DNA of 45,481 bases from Xenorhabdus anantnagensis. Lineage in GTDB: Bacteria > Pseudomonadota > Gammaproteobacteria > Enterobacterales > Enterobacteriaceae. A program made the translations under genes and the position numbers. This document shows, piece by piece, positions 26,940-35,106 of this stretch. The notes under the pieces were generated by a model. It was given only the letters and a program-made list of their open reading frames with translations, was not told the origin of the DNA and did no database searches. The stretch covers positions 1 through 45,481 of the forward strand of contig NZ_JAQRFN010000028.1 in assembly GCF_028598555.1 (NCBI RefSeq), in the 5' to 3' direction. The first letter of the stretch is position 1. Each line of letters starts with the position of its first letter.

Positions 26940-27378
26940 TGCCGCAAGTCAATTGGCTCGCCACCACGTTGAAACTATGTATGCTCAGGATGCCTGTGCC
27001 CAAACAATGGGTATGCACATTGAACATATTGATGTCGGATTCGCCCGGCTCAGCATGAAGATCATGCCCAACATGCTCAACGGCCATCAAAGTTGTCACG
27101 GTGGCATTCTGTTCAGTCTGGCGGATACCGCTTTCGCCTACGCCTGCAACAGTGAAGGATTGGCAGCCGTCGCTTCCGGCGGCAATATTGACTTCATCTG
27201 TCCGGTCTTGGTCGGTGATCAACTTACCGCCACCGCTTCTGTTCGGCATCAAGGCAAAAAAACCGGCCTGTACGACGTGGAAATTATCAACCAGAACGGC
27301 AAAGTCGTGGCGCTTTTCCGTGGTCATTCCCATCGTATCAGCCAGTCTATTTTGGATTACCAGCCTATTTTGGATTAG
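26929..27378 (+). CDS. paaI: PaaI, hotdog-fold acyl-CoA thioesterase
   Basis: A 149-residue hotdog thioesterase that frees CoA from ring-hydroxylated or stalled phenylacetyl-CoA products. NGHQSCHGGILFSLADTAFA holds the active-site Asp and the HGG loop. ATG 26929 lies within the paaH end and follows AAAGGGGG. The C-terminus shows an 18-bp duplication (27343-27360 and 27361-27378) encoding QSILDY then QPILD-stop, so the stop codon lies in the second copy. Confidence 0.95.
   Translation: MQDNAASQLARHHVETMYAQDACAQTMGMHIEHIDVGFARLSMKIMPNMLNGHQSCHGGILFSLADTAFAYACNSEGLAAVASGGNIDFICPVLVGDQLTATASVRHQGKKTGLYDVEIINQNGKVVALFRGHSHRISQSILDYQPILD
27343..27378 (+). repeat. 18-bp tandem duplication at the paaI 3' end
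   Basis: CAGTCTATTTTGGATTAC is followed directly by CAGCCTATTTTGGATTAG. Two bases differ, one of which makes the stop codon. Confidence 0.9.
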
Positions 27379-27389
27379 AGAGAGCAATC

Positions 27390-28604
27390 ATGACTCACGC
27401 ATTTATCTGTGATGGAATCCGAACCCCCATAGGACGTTATGGCGGTACGCTATCCAGCCTGCGGGCTGACGATCTGGCCGCCCTGCCACTGCGGGCATTA
27501 ATGGCTCGTTATCCGGCACTGGATTGGGGACAAATTGATGATGTCATCCTCGGCTGCGCCAATCAGGCAGGAGAAGACAACCGCAATGTCGCACGCATGG
27601 CCGTATTGCTGGCGGGATTGCCAGAGACAATCTCTGGTACAACGGTTAATCGATTGTGTGGCTCCGGTCTGGATGCACTGGCCTTCGCCGCACGCAGCAT
27701 TAAATCTGATGACGCCCAACTGATTTTGGCCGGTGGGGTTGAATCCATGACCCGTGCCCCTTTTGTGATGGGCAAAGCAGACAGTGCATTCAGCCGACAA
27801 GCCGAGATCTTTGATACCACACTCGGCTGGCGTTTTATCAACCCCTTGATGCAACAACAGTTCGGCACAGACTCCATGCCAGAAACGGCAGAAAATGTTG
27901 CAGCACAGTTTCAAATCAGCCGTGATGACCAAGATGCCTTCGCCCTGCGCAGTCAGCAACGTGCCGCCAACGCGCAACAACGCGGTGTACTGGCCGAAGA
28001 AATCCTCCCTGTCACTCTGCCCCCAATCAATAAAAAAGGCGTAGTAACCGTTGTTTCACAGGATGAACATCCCCGACCAGAAACAACATTCGAACAGTTA
28101 CAACGGCTCAAAACTCCATTTCGTACTGGCGGCACAATTACCGCAGGTAACGCTTCCGGCGTCAACGATGGCGCAGCGGCGCTGATCATCGCTTCAGAAA
28201 CAGCAGCATTACACCAAGGGCTGACACCACGGGCACGTATCGTCGCAACAGCAACATGTGGCGTTGAACCTCGCATCATGGGGATCGGGCCATTGCCTGC
28301 AACCCGCAAAGTACTGGCACTGACAGGCTTAAACCTAAACCAAATGGATGTCATTGAGCTGAACGAGGCTTTCGCCGCCCAGTCATTGGCAGTGATGCGC
28401 CAACTGGGATTACCGGATGATGCAGAACACGTAAATCCGAATGGAGGAGCAATTGCACTGGGGCACCCTCTTGGCATGAGCGGAGCTCGCCTTGCACTAA
28501 CAGCCACCCTTGAGCTGGAGCGACGTGCCGGTCGTTATGCCTTGTGCACCATGTGCATTGGCGTGGGGCAGGGCATCGCCATGGTTATTGAACGTATTTC
28601 ATAG
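27390..28604 (+). CDS. paaJ: PaaJ, 3-oxoadipyl-CoA/3-oxo-5,6-dehydrosuberyl-CoA thiolase
   Basis: A 404-residue thiolase that ends the pathway by releasing acetyl-CoA and succinyl-CoA. The nucleophile Cys is in VNRLCGSGLDALAFA (about residue 90); GGVESMTRAP, NGGAIALGHPLGMSGAR with the active-site His, and CTMCIGVGQG with the second Cys follow. AGAGAG precedes ATG 27390. It is the last gene of the compact paaA-J run; a 175-bp spacer follows. Confidence 0.96.
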   Translation: MTHAFICDGIRTPIGRYGGTLSSLRADDLAALPLRALMARYPALDWGQIDDVILGCANQAGEDNRNVARMAVLLAGLPETISGTTVNRLCGSGLDALAFAARSIKSDDAQLILAGGVESMTRAPFVMGKADSAFSRQAEIFDTTLGWRFINPLMQQQFGTDSMPETAENVAAQFQISRDDQDAFALRSQQRAANAQQRGVLAEEILPVTLPPINKKGVVTVVSQDEHPRPETTFEQLQRLKTPFRTGGTITAGNASGVNDGAAALIIASETAALHQGLTPRARIVATATCGVEPRIMGIGPLPATRKVLALTGLNLNQMDVIELNEAFAAQSLAVMRQLGLPDDAEHVNPNGGAIALGHPLGMSGARLALTATLELERRAGRYALCTMCIGVGQGIAMVIERIS

Positions 28605-28665
28605 CAACGTTTTATATAATAACGATTTATACAGAAACGCTTTATTTTATATAGCAACGCTTTTT
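28601..28665 (+). repeat. Degenerate short repeats in the paaJ-paaK spacer
   Basis: Three to four imperfect units of the type ATAGCAACGCTTTATATA occur over 65 bp, two beginning ATAGCAACG (28601 and 28651). They may be slippage products; no hairpin or binding site is clear. Confidence 0.55.
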
Positions 28666-28779
28666 TCAGTACCGATTTTCTTAGCAGCAATTGATACGCG
28701 ATTACCTGATTTAACCAGCACCTGCACATAACGATGAACACAACCTGTTACAAACAAGCCAACAAAAGGACAGGCAACT

Positions 28780-30111
28780 ATGAGCAACAGCGTACAAAAT
28801 CTAAAAAAATCTCCTGAACAACCTCTGGATTCCATTGAGTTTGCTTCACTTGATGAAATTCAGGCGTGGCAATTTAAACAGATAAAATGGACTCTCAATC
28901 ACGCCTACAATAACGTTCCCATGTACCGCCACAAATTTGATGCGGCAGGTGTCCATCCGAGTGATTTCAAGCTACTCGATGACATCACCAAATTTCCTTA
29001 CACCACCAAACAAGATCTGCGGGAACACTATCCTTTTGGCACCTTCGCCGTCCCGATGGAGCAAATAGTGCGTATTCATGCTTCATCCGGCACAACGGGA
29101 CGCCCAACCGTGGTGGGTTATACCCGGCGGGACATCGACATTTGGTCAGAACTGGTCGCCCGCAGCCTGCGATTTGCAGGAGCGAGCGCCAAAGACAAAG
29201 TCCACATCGCCTACGGTTATGGCCTGTTCACGGGCGGTCTGGGAGCGCACTATGGTGCCGAGCGGCTGGGAGCAGCGGTCATTCCGGTGTCTGGCGGCAA
29301 TACCGAAAAACAGGCGCAACTGATTATGGATTTCAAGCCTGACATTATCATGATGACACCTTCTTATTGCCTGACTTTACTGGATGAATTGGAACATCAA
29401 ATGGGTGGGGATGCCAGCACATGCTCCTTGCGTATTGGAATCTTTGGCGCAGAACCTTGGACGACCGCTTTGCGTGCGGAGATTGAAACACGCATGGGCA
29501 TCAAGGCATTGGATATCTACGGCTTGTCCGAAGTGATGGGGCCGGGCGTTGCGATGGAATCATTGGAATATGCTGATGGCTCCACCATTTGGGAGGATCA
29601 TTTCTACCCTGAAGTGATTAATCCTGACAATCTGAATAATCTGGCCGATGGTGAAACCGGAGAACTCATCCTCACGACCCTGACCAAAGAAGCCATGCCC
29701 GTGATCCGTTACCGTACCCGCGATCTGACACGTTTATTACCCGGTACGGCACGTAATATGCGTCGTATGGACAGGATCACCGGACGTTCCGATGACATGC
29801 TGATTATTCGTGGCATCAACGTGTTCCCATCACAAGTAGAAGAACAGATTATCCGCTTTAAGGAACTCTCTCCTCACTATCAATTGGAAATACATCGCAA
29901 GGGCAACCATGACTGCCTGTCAGTCAAAGTTGAACTGAAAGAGCCAAACCTGCTAAACCATGAACAAAGTTGCAACCTCTGTCATCAGTTGCGCCATCAC
30001 ATAAAATCGATGGTAGGACTCAATACTGATGTCAGCATCGTCAACTGTGGAGCCATTCCGCGCTCCGAAGGCAAGGCAGTGCGGGTCATTGACAACCGGC
30101 CACGCGAATAA
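28780..30111 (+). CDS. paaK: PaaK, phenylacetate-CoA ligase
   Basis: A 443-residue adenylate-forming ligase that activates phenylacetate to phenylacetyl-CoA, the first committed step. The P-loop IHASSGTTGRPTVVGYT, the core AYGYGLFTGGLG, EVMGPGVAMES and RYRTRDLT follow the family order; the hinge GRSDDMLIIRGINVFPSQVE introduces the C-terminal domain. AAGGACAGG lies before ATG 28780. The length agrees with E. coli PaaK. A 175-bp spacer separates it from paaJ, so it may have its own promoter. Confidence 0.96.
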   Translation: MSNSVQNLKKSPEQPLDSIEFASLDEIQAWQFKQIKWTLNHAYNNVPMYRHKFDAAGVHPSDFKLLDDITKFPYTTKQDLREHYPFGTFAVPMEQIVRIHASSGTTGRPTVVGYTRRDIDIWSELVARSLRFAGASAKDKVHIAYGYGLFTGGLGAHYGAERLGAAVIPVSGGNTEKQAQLIMDFKPDIIMMTPSYCLTLLDELEHQMGGDASTCSLRIGIFGAEPWTTALRAEIETRMGIKALDIYGLSEVMGPGVAMESLEYADGSTIWEDHFYPEVINPDNLNNLADGETGELILTTLTKEAMPVIRYRTRDLTRLLPGTARNMRRMDRITGRSDDMLIIRGINVFPSQVEEQIIRFKELSPHYQLEIHRKGNHDCLSVKVELKEPNLLNHEQSCNLCHQLRHHIKSMVGLNTDVSIVNCGAIPRSEGKAVRVIDNRPRE

Positions 30112-30117
30112 CCTTTT

Positions 30118-30153
30118 GCCACCGTAAGTTAAATAATGTGAAACAGCGGTGGC
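30118..30153. terminator. Weak hairpin after paaK
   Basis: GCCACCG at 30118-30124 pairs with CGGTGGC at 30147-30153 across a 22-nt loop and is followed by CTTATAG. The long loop and lack of a T-run make this a weak or attenuating signal before paaX. Confidence 0.35.
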
Positions 30154-30204
30154 CTTATAGTTATGCTAATGTCATGACACACTTTTGAGTAGATTACAGA
30201 AAAT

Positions 30205-31143
30205 ATGGCACACAAACTCGACGATTTTATCCAGCACGCCCTCAATGCACAGCCTATCAGCGGAACATCGCTGATCATCTCCTTATATGGGGATGCGCTC
30301 AGTCACCGTGGCGGTGAAGTCTGGCTTGGCAGCTTGAGTCTCTTGCTGGAACCGATGGGGTTCAGTGACCGTTTTGTGAGAACATCCGTATTCAGGCTGC
30401 AAAAAGAAGGGTGGCTTGCGGTAGAAAAGCTGGGACGACGCAGTTATTACCGCATCGCTGAACGAGGTATGAATCAGTTTCGCCATGCAGAGAGCAAAAT
30501 TTATCTCAGTGAGCAACCGGAATGGGATGGCAAATGGGATCTACTGCTACTCGAAAGCGTCACCAAAAATAAGCGTAATCGCCTGAAAAAAGAGCTGGAC
30601 TGGCTTGGATTCGCGCAACTCAACACGACCCTGATGGCCGCACCAAGCAGTGTCCAAAGAGATATCCCCGCCCTGCTGGGGGAACTGAACGCCAGCGATT
30701 CCGTCATCTACTTCCGCGCTGATTATCCTTACCCGCGTTCGGAGCAGAGCCTGAAAGAACTGGTCTCTATCAATTGGTCACTGGAACAGATATCAGAGCA
30801 CTATCACAAATTTATCGTTTCCTTCCGCCCGTTAATGGCCCTGCTGCGGGATTGCCATGAAGCCGACCTGACACCAGAACGCTGTTTCCAATTGCGCCTG
30901 CTGCTGATTCACTTTTACCGCCGCATAGTACTGCGTGATCCAATGTTGCCGGACGCGCTACTGCCTACACAATGGGAAGGGATGCTTGCCCGTAACTTGT
31001 GTATAAATATTTATCAGCACATTGATCTTGCAGCGACACGCTACGTCAGTGAACGTTGCGAAACAACTATTGGACGATTGCCCCAGCCCTCCGCCGCATA
31101 CTACCGACGTTTTGGTGGCTTACACAGTGAAACGGGGGCTTAA
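30205..31143 (+). CDS. paaX: PaaX, transcriptional repressor of phenylacetate catabolism
   Basis: A 312-residue PaaX-family repressor released by phenylacetyl-CoA. The N-terminal winged helix includes FVRTSVFRLQKEGWLAVEKL and GRRSYYRI (about 45-90). The PaaX central domain (EWDGKWDLLLLE) and the C-terminal domain (LIHFYRRIVLRDPMLPD) follow. Its targets are probably the TGATTC elements in the paaZ-paaA spacer. It lies 93 bp after paaK. Confidence 0.95.
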   Translation: MAHKLDDFIQHALNAQPISGTSLIISLYGDALSHRGGEVWLGSLSLLLEPMGFSDRFVRTSVFRLQKEGWLAVEKLGRRSYYRIAERGMNQFRHAESKIYLSEQPEWDGKWDLLLLESVTKNKRNRLKKELDWLGFAQLNTTLMAAPSSVQRDIPALLGELNASDSVIYFRADYPYPRSEQSLKELVSINWSLEQISEHYHKFIVSFRPLMALLRDCHEADLTPERCFQLRLLLIHFYRRIVLRDPMLPDALLPTQWEGMLARNLCINIYQHIDLAATRYVSERCETTIGRLPQPSAAYYRRFGGLHSETGA

Positions 31144-31368
31144 TTGTGAAGATCCGTCGTCATATATTGAATTGACATGAATTATCTGACAAAACTGGAA
31201 TGGAAATGAGTCAGTCTTCGTAACTATCAGAAACGTATTATACGCTGTAAGCTGTAAAGAACCATTGCGGGAAATTGCACCACCAGCAGAACCCGTCAAT
31301 AAAATAATTGTTATTAATCAATATATTAACCATAAAAATCAACCATCATTCATAATAACAAATACCCT

Positions 31369-31995
31369 ATGAAAAATTACTTCGACAGCCCTTTTAAGGG
31401 CAAAACATTAGTAGAACAAGTCACCAATCCCAATATTCAGGTTGGCCGTTTCAGTTACTATTCCGGTTACTATCATGGTCATTCATTTGACGAATGCGCC
31501 CGTTACTTATCACCTGATTTAACCAATGTCGATAAGCTTATCGTCGGCAGCTTCTGCTCCATCGGTACAGGTGTCGCCTTTATGATGGCAGGTAATCAGG
31601 GACATCGCTTAGACTGGGTTTCATCCTTTCCATTTTTCTATATGTCGGAAGAACCTGCTTTTGCTAATGCACAGAATGGCTATCAACCTATGAGAGATAC
31701 TGTTATCGGCAATGACGTCTGGATTGGTGCGGAAGCGATCATTATGCCAGGCATAAAAATTGGTGATGGCGCAGTCATCGGTACTCGCGCTTTGGTAACC
31801 AAAGATGTCGAGCCTTACACCATTATTGGCGGTAATCCGGCAAAAGTGATCCGTAAACGCTTTTCTGATGAACACATTGCCTTACTGCTGGAAATGCAGT
31901 GGTGGAACTGGCCACTGGAACAACTTAAGGCAGCAATGAAGCTGATAACATCATCGGATATTGAAGCGCTGTATCAGTGGTGGAAAGAGCAATAA
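31369..31995 (+). CDS. catB: Type B chloramphenicol/xenobiotic acetyltransferase (CatB-like)
   Basis: A 208-residue left-handed beta-helix acetyltransferase. The start [37 protein letters not shown] and [11 protein letters not shown] (catalytic His79) match CatB enzymes, which transfer acetyl from acetyl-CoA to chloramphenicol. Hexapeptide repeats run through [20 protein letters not shown]. It lies directly after paaX, where enterobacteria often carry paaY, another beta-helix protein, but its sequence is CatB-type. Whether it confers resistance, or acts on a self-made or host compound, is not known. No mobile-element ends were seen beside it. Confidence 0.92.
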   Translation: MKNYFDSPFKGKTLVEQVTNPNIQVGRFSYYSGYYHGHSFDECARYLSPDLTNVDKLIVGSFCSIGTGVAFMMAGNQGHRLDWVSSFPFFYMSEEPAFANAQNGYQPMRDTVIGNDVWIGAEAIIMPGIKIGDGAVIGTRALVTKDVEPYTIIGGNPAKVIRKRFSDEHIALLLEMQWWNWPLEQLKAAMKLITSSDIEALYQWWKEQ

Positions 31996-32037
31996 AGAGG
32001 CAAAATAAGCCACCGACACTCAATGACTTGTACCAAG

Positions 32038-32064
32038 CTGCCTGCAAACTTCAGGCAGATTTTG
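32038..32064. terminator. Hairpin between catB and the convergent effector pair
   Basis: CTGCCTG at 32038-32044 pairs with CAGGCAG at 32052-32058 with a 7-nt loop, followed by ATTTTG on the plus strand. It is between convergent genes. Confidence 0.6.
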
Positions 32065-32070
32065 CCATTA

Positions 32071-32607
32071 TTAAAAGTTAATCACCTCAGAAGGCTTTAT
32101 CGTGATTTTCTGCCCATGCAATTCACAATCTTCGATAAGTTGAATGACCCCTTCTTTAGCCCATAAGGCTTGTGCTCCTTCAGCTTCTTTATAAGGAACA
32201 ACAGAATCACTTATATCAATAAATGGCTTACTAAATATAATTGACCTATACAACTCATCATAGTCTCCATCTGGGATTTCCCAATTAATCAAACGATTAT
32301 TCGTTTTCCAATAAATAACAACTCGCTCAAATTCATTATGATCATTTTTTTTATTAAACTTATAACCCATCAGGCAAAAATCATTACTCACATTTTGTTT
32401 ATTAAAGGCGTTAATAACATAGCTAAATGCAGGTAAATAATTTTCTTTATATTTCTTTACTGTTAGCGGATTAAAATGACTATCTGGTTTATCATTATAT
32501 ATCCCCCATCCTCCTGCCTCTTCCCAAGCCTTAAAGTCCAGTTCCTCTTGCTTTGAAAAAGCAGTAACAGAGAATAAAATTATGATAAAACCAATGAAAT
32601 ATTTCAT
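32071..32607 (-). CDS. Putative periplasmic immunity protein of the adjacent effector
   Basis: A 178-residue protein with an N-terminal signal peptide (MKYFIGFIIILFSVTAFS, likely cut before KQEELDF). The mature part has no domain I know. The frame is open to 32724 across the upstream gene, but ATG 32607 is chosen because the signal peptide starts there and AAGAGA lies just before it. It begins 10 bp after the upstream gene stops, so the pair is co-transcribed. An export-bound partner next to a cell-wall-type enzyme is the usual layout for an antibacterial effector and its immunity protein. That role is inferred from context. Confidence 0.6.
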   Translation of the reverse strand: MKYFIGFIIILFSVTAFSKQEELDFKAWEEAGGWGIYNDKPDSHFNPLTVKKYKENYLPAFSYVINAFNKQNVSNDFCLMGYKFNKKNDHNEFERVVIYWKTNNRLINWEIPDGDYDELYRSIIFSKPFIDISDSVVPYKEAEGAQALWAKEGVIQLIEDCELHGQKITIKPSEVINF

Positions 32608-32617
32608 ATACAATCTC

Positions 32618-33460
32618 TTATTTAAGGTAATCATCTGATAATTTATAAAATTCTTGTCCTTGCAACGAGAATAGTTTGGTAAAATTTGGCCCTGGAGATT
32701 TAGACGCCTCTGTTCTCCATGCAATAACTTCTTTATTTAAGATTTTATTACTTTTTGCTATATCGATAGCATTTTTAAGTAATTGCCGATAAACCAGAAA
32801 ATCTGCATGAGTACCATCATTCGCAATCACTACCATATCATTAATTCTTTTTTGTATATCAGATTTAATATTAGGATACTGACTAAAACCTTCTATTGTC
32901 CGTGGCCCAGAAATGAGTCCAATCAGTTTATTTCCATGTTTAGGCACATCAAGTTCATGTGCTTTAGGGGAACGTACCCTGTTTAATAAAACATCATGCA
33001 TATACTGCATGGCATCTTTTGCTTTTTTTTCATCATAGTTTGCCCCCATTGTCGTAGGATTCTTAGTTTCCGCCAACAACACCATCAATATCGCTTTCTG
33101 CTCCTCAGTTAAATCCCTTGGTATTTCTATTTTAGACAAGATATTAATCGTTAACGGCGGAAAACAATCCTCAGCGACGCTTGCGGCAAAATGAGCACAG
33201 TAACCTAGATCAGTATCTACCGCCCTGACGATACTTATTCCCATATTCAGTGCTGTTATTTGCAAGGTTTGTTCCCTAAACAGAGGGTTATCACGTTGAA
33301 AAATAGATACAAGCGTATTATTTGACTGAAATTTAAGGTGTTTTCTCGTATTGAGATTTAAACCATCAATCTTTAATGTCAGCGTATTGCCTTTGGTAAG
33401 ATAAAATACTGTTTTATTAAGTAATGCTCTGTTATTCCGCATGATAATAAATCTGGACAT
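32618..33460 (-). CDS. Putative antibacterial effector with SleB-like cell-wall hydrolase region
   Basis: A 280-residue protein without a signal peptide. Residues about 15-100 look beta-rich (LTKGNTLTLKIDGLNL), perhaps an Ig-like domain. From about 120, AILMVLLAETKNP and AMQYMHDVLLNRVRSP resemble the SleB-type hydrolase pattern A-E-x-x-x-E and V-V-L-N-R-V-x-S-P, so Glu131 is a candidate catalytic residue. AAGGAAG precedes ATG 33460. Type VI secretion effectors often pair such enzymes with a periplasmic immunity protein, which fits the next gene. No VgrG, Hcp or PAAR gene is in the window, so the delivery route is unknown. Confidence 0.55.
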   Translation of the reverse strand: MSRFIIMRNNRALLNKTVFYLTKGNTLTLKIDGLNLNTRKHLKFQSNNTLVSIFQRDNPLFREQTLQITALNMGISIVRAVDTDLGYCAHFAASVAEDCFPPLTINILSKIEIPRDLTEEQKAILMVLLAETKNPTTMGANYDEKKAKDAMQYMHDVLLNRVRSPKAHELDVPKHGNKLIGLISGPRTIEGFSQYPNIKSDIQKRINDMVVIANDGTHADFLVYRQLLKNAIDIAKSNKILNKEVIAWRTEASKSPGPNFTKLFSLQGQEFYKLSDDYLK

Positions 33461-33611
33461 AATTATCTTCCTTTGGTTTATTTACGATCTGTTCTTGAAG
33501 GGTAACTATTTTATAATAGGAAAAAATTTTTGGGTAAATCAGATTATTATCAAATGAGACACATACTATTTTTGATTAATACATAATAAAATCCATAATG
33601 AGGAAAAAAAC

Positions 33612-34154
33612 ATGTCAAAGCTCATCTATTATGTTGCCGCCACAATGGATGGTTACATTGCTACCAAAGACCATGAATTAGATTGGTTATATGATTGCCC
33701 GCCGGGCGATGATGCCACTCCTTATGATGAATTTTATCAAAATATCGGTGCCACAATTATGGGTGCTGGAACCTATGAGTGGATTATGAAAAACGCCGCA
33801 GGTGAATGGCCGTATCAAGATATTCCTTCCTTCGTCCTCTCCTCAAGAAACTTAACGCTTTCTGCTGACATTAATGCCATTGTCACCCAAGACAATCCTA
33901 AAAATATCGCTGCCAAGGCAAGAAACGCAGCCAAAGGAAAAGATGTTTGGGTCATTGGGGGAGGTAAAACCGCTGCCAGCTTTGCCGATGCAGGCGAATT
34001 GCAACAACTGTTTATTACCACTATTCCAGTATTTTTAGGATCTGGCATTCCTGTTTTTCCTGTCAGTCAGGCTATCCATGTAATACCCAATAAACAACGA
34101 TATTTGTACAGTGGCGCATTTGAAACCATTATGGATATTAAATTAACGCAATAA
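33612..34154 (+). CDS. Dihydrofolate reductase-family (RibD C-terminal) protein
   Basis: A 180-residue protein of the RibD C-terminal/dihydrofolate-reductase-like family. It starts LIYYVAATMDGYIATKDHEL, the usual first strand and loop, and contains ATIMGAGTYEWI and DVWVIGGGKTAASF, the NADPH-binding glycine motif. Family members reduce pterins or pyrimidines, and many have no known substrate. AATGAGGAAAA precedes ATG 33612. It appears to be a single-gene unit. Confidence 0.88.
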   Translation: MSKLIYYVAATMDGYIATKDHELDWLYDCPPGDDATPYDEFYQNIGATIMGAGTYEWIMKNAAGEWPYQDIPSFVLSSRNLTLSADINAIVTQDNPKNIAAKARNAAKGKDVWVIGGGKTAASFADAGELQQLFITTIPVFLGSGIPVFPVSQAIHVIPNKQRYLYSGAFETIMDIKLTQ

Positions 34155-34387
34155 CCATAAACTCAGGGTATCCATACAGCTCAACTTCCCTGCCTGTGCC
34201 TTGCTCATCTCTTTGCAATCATTCAGATGGAGCAAAGTTCTACACATATTGCCTTGTCATATGTGTGTGGATTACGCACGCTATCGTAGAGATACGTATT
34301 GTTTAATTTTCTTTTTATTCAATTAGTTGAGAAACAACTCGATCAATAATTTCAAATCAAAAACAAGGTTGTGAGCTATCGATTACA
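34155..34387. other. Intergenic region with a lost 5' part of the next gene
   Basis: No gene is seen. The following membrane gene lacks its expected N-terminal part, and the frame upstream of 34388 meets a stop at 34328-34330 without recognisable membrane sequence. No promoter can be placed with confidence. Confidence 0.5.
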
Positions 34388-34660
34388 GTGATTCAAGGAA
34401 AATTCGGGACAGGCTCACCGGAATATCTCGGCGTACTGGCAATTTACTTATGTGGTTCAGTTATCGGTACGGTGTGGTTCAGTGTCCTCGGCAGTCTTGC
34501 ACCTCTGACTGGGCTGCATCCAATGGCACAAGAGGTATTGAGTGTCGCCGCTGCCTCTAATCTGTTATCGTCCGCTCTGGGGGCGCTATCTCTGACCTAC
34601 CTTGGCCTGCCTCTTTCAGAAAAGATTTACAAAATCCTCAACAAAGAGGAAACCATATGA
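34388..34660 (+). pseudogene. C-terminal remnant of a DUF3100-like membrane protein
   Basis: A 90-codon frame starting with GTG and lacking a Shine-Dalgarno. GTGSPEYLGVLAIYLCGSVIG and VLSVAAASNLLSSALGALSL resemble the last third of DUF3100 membrane proteins, which are several hundred residues long. The segment between HPMA and QEVL seems to lack the family's glycine-rich AGVGS-type stretch, suggesting an internal deletion as well as loss of the N-terminus. The final codons still overlap the next gene's start (ATGA at 34657-34660), as in an intact operon. The family match is from memory. Confidence 0.5.
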
Positions 34661-35106
34661 GAAATATCATTATCGATATGAAACTGGTTTTCGTGGCAGT
34701 CATACTCGCTATGTTTACTCAGACGCTAACATCAGGGATCATCATTCATCATATGTGGGATAGCTTTGTTGCAATGTCCCTCGTTGTGTTTCTCTCTCTT
34801 GTGGCAAAACACTATTTTCCTTCATCACTACCAGCATTCGTTTATGCCACAATTATCGGTATTTTAATTTGCCTGCCAGACACAGCAATAAGAACATTTT
34901 TTCTCCACACCATTGGTAAAGTCTCGTTTTTATCCTGCTGTGTCCCGCTACTGGCTTTTGCTGGTTTATCTGTCGGCAGGCAGTTGGAAGAACTGAAAAA
35001 GATGTCTTGGAAAGTTATCGTCATTTTCATGGTCGTTTCCACCTGTTGTTTCTTCGGTGCTTCTATCATTGCTCAAATTGGATTCAGCATAAAAGGGGTA
35101 ATCTAG
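34657..35106 (+). CDS. Small membrane protein of the M20-linked module
   Basis: A 149-residue protein with four to five hydrophobic segments and a polar turn GLSVGRQLEELKKMSWK near the end. GAGGA precedes ATG 34657, which overlaps the previous stop as ATGA. Its own stop overlaps the next GTG as TAGTG. Small membrane proteins of this type (DUF340-like) accompany DUF3100 and M20 amidohydrolases in other bacteria, possibly as a transporter for the peptidase's substrate. That function is inferred from the neighbours. Confidence 0.65.
   Translation: MRNIIIDMKLVFVAVILAMFTQTLTSGIIIHHMWDSFVAMSLVVFLSLVAKHYFPSSLPAFVYATIIGILICLPDTAIRTFFLHTIGKVSFLSCCVPLLAFAGLSVGRQLEELKKMSWKVIVIFMVVSTCCFFGASIIAQIGFSIKGVI

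Noticed and set aside
31369-31995. paaY
   Set aside because: The position fits, but the sequence matches CatB-type enzymes ([18 protein letters not shown]) rather than the PaaY thioesterase.
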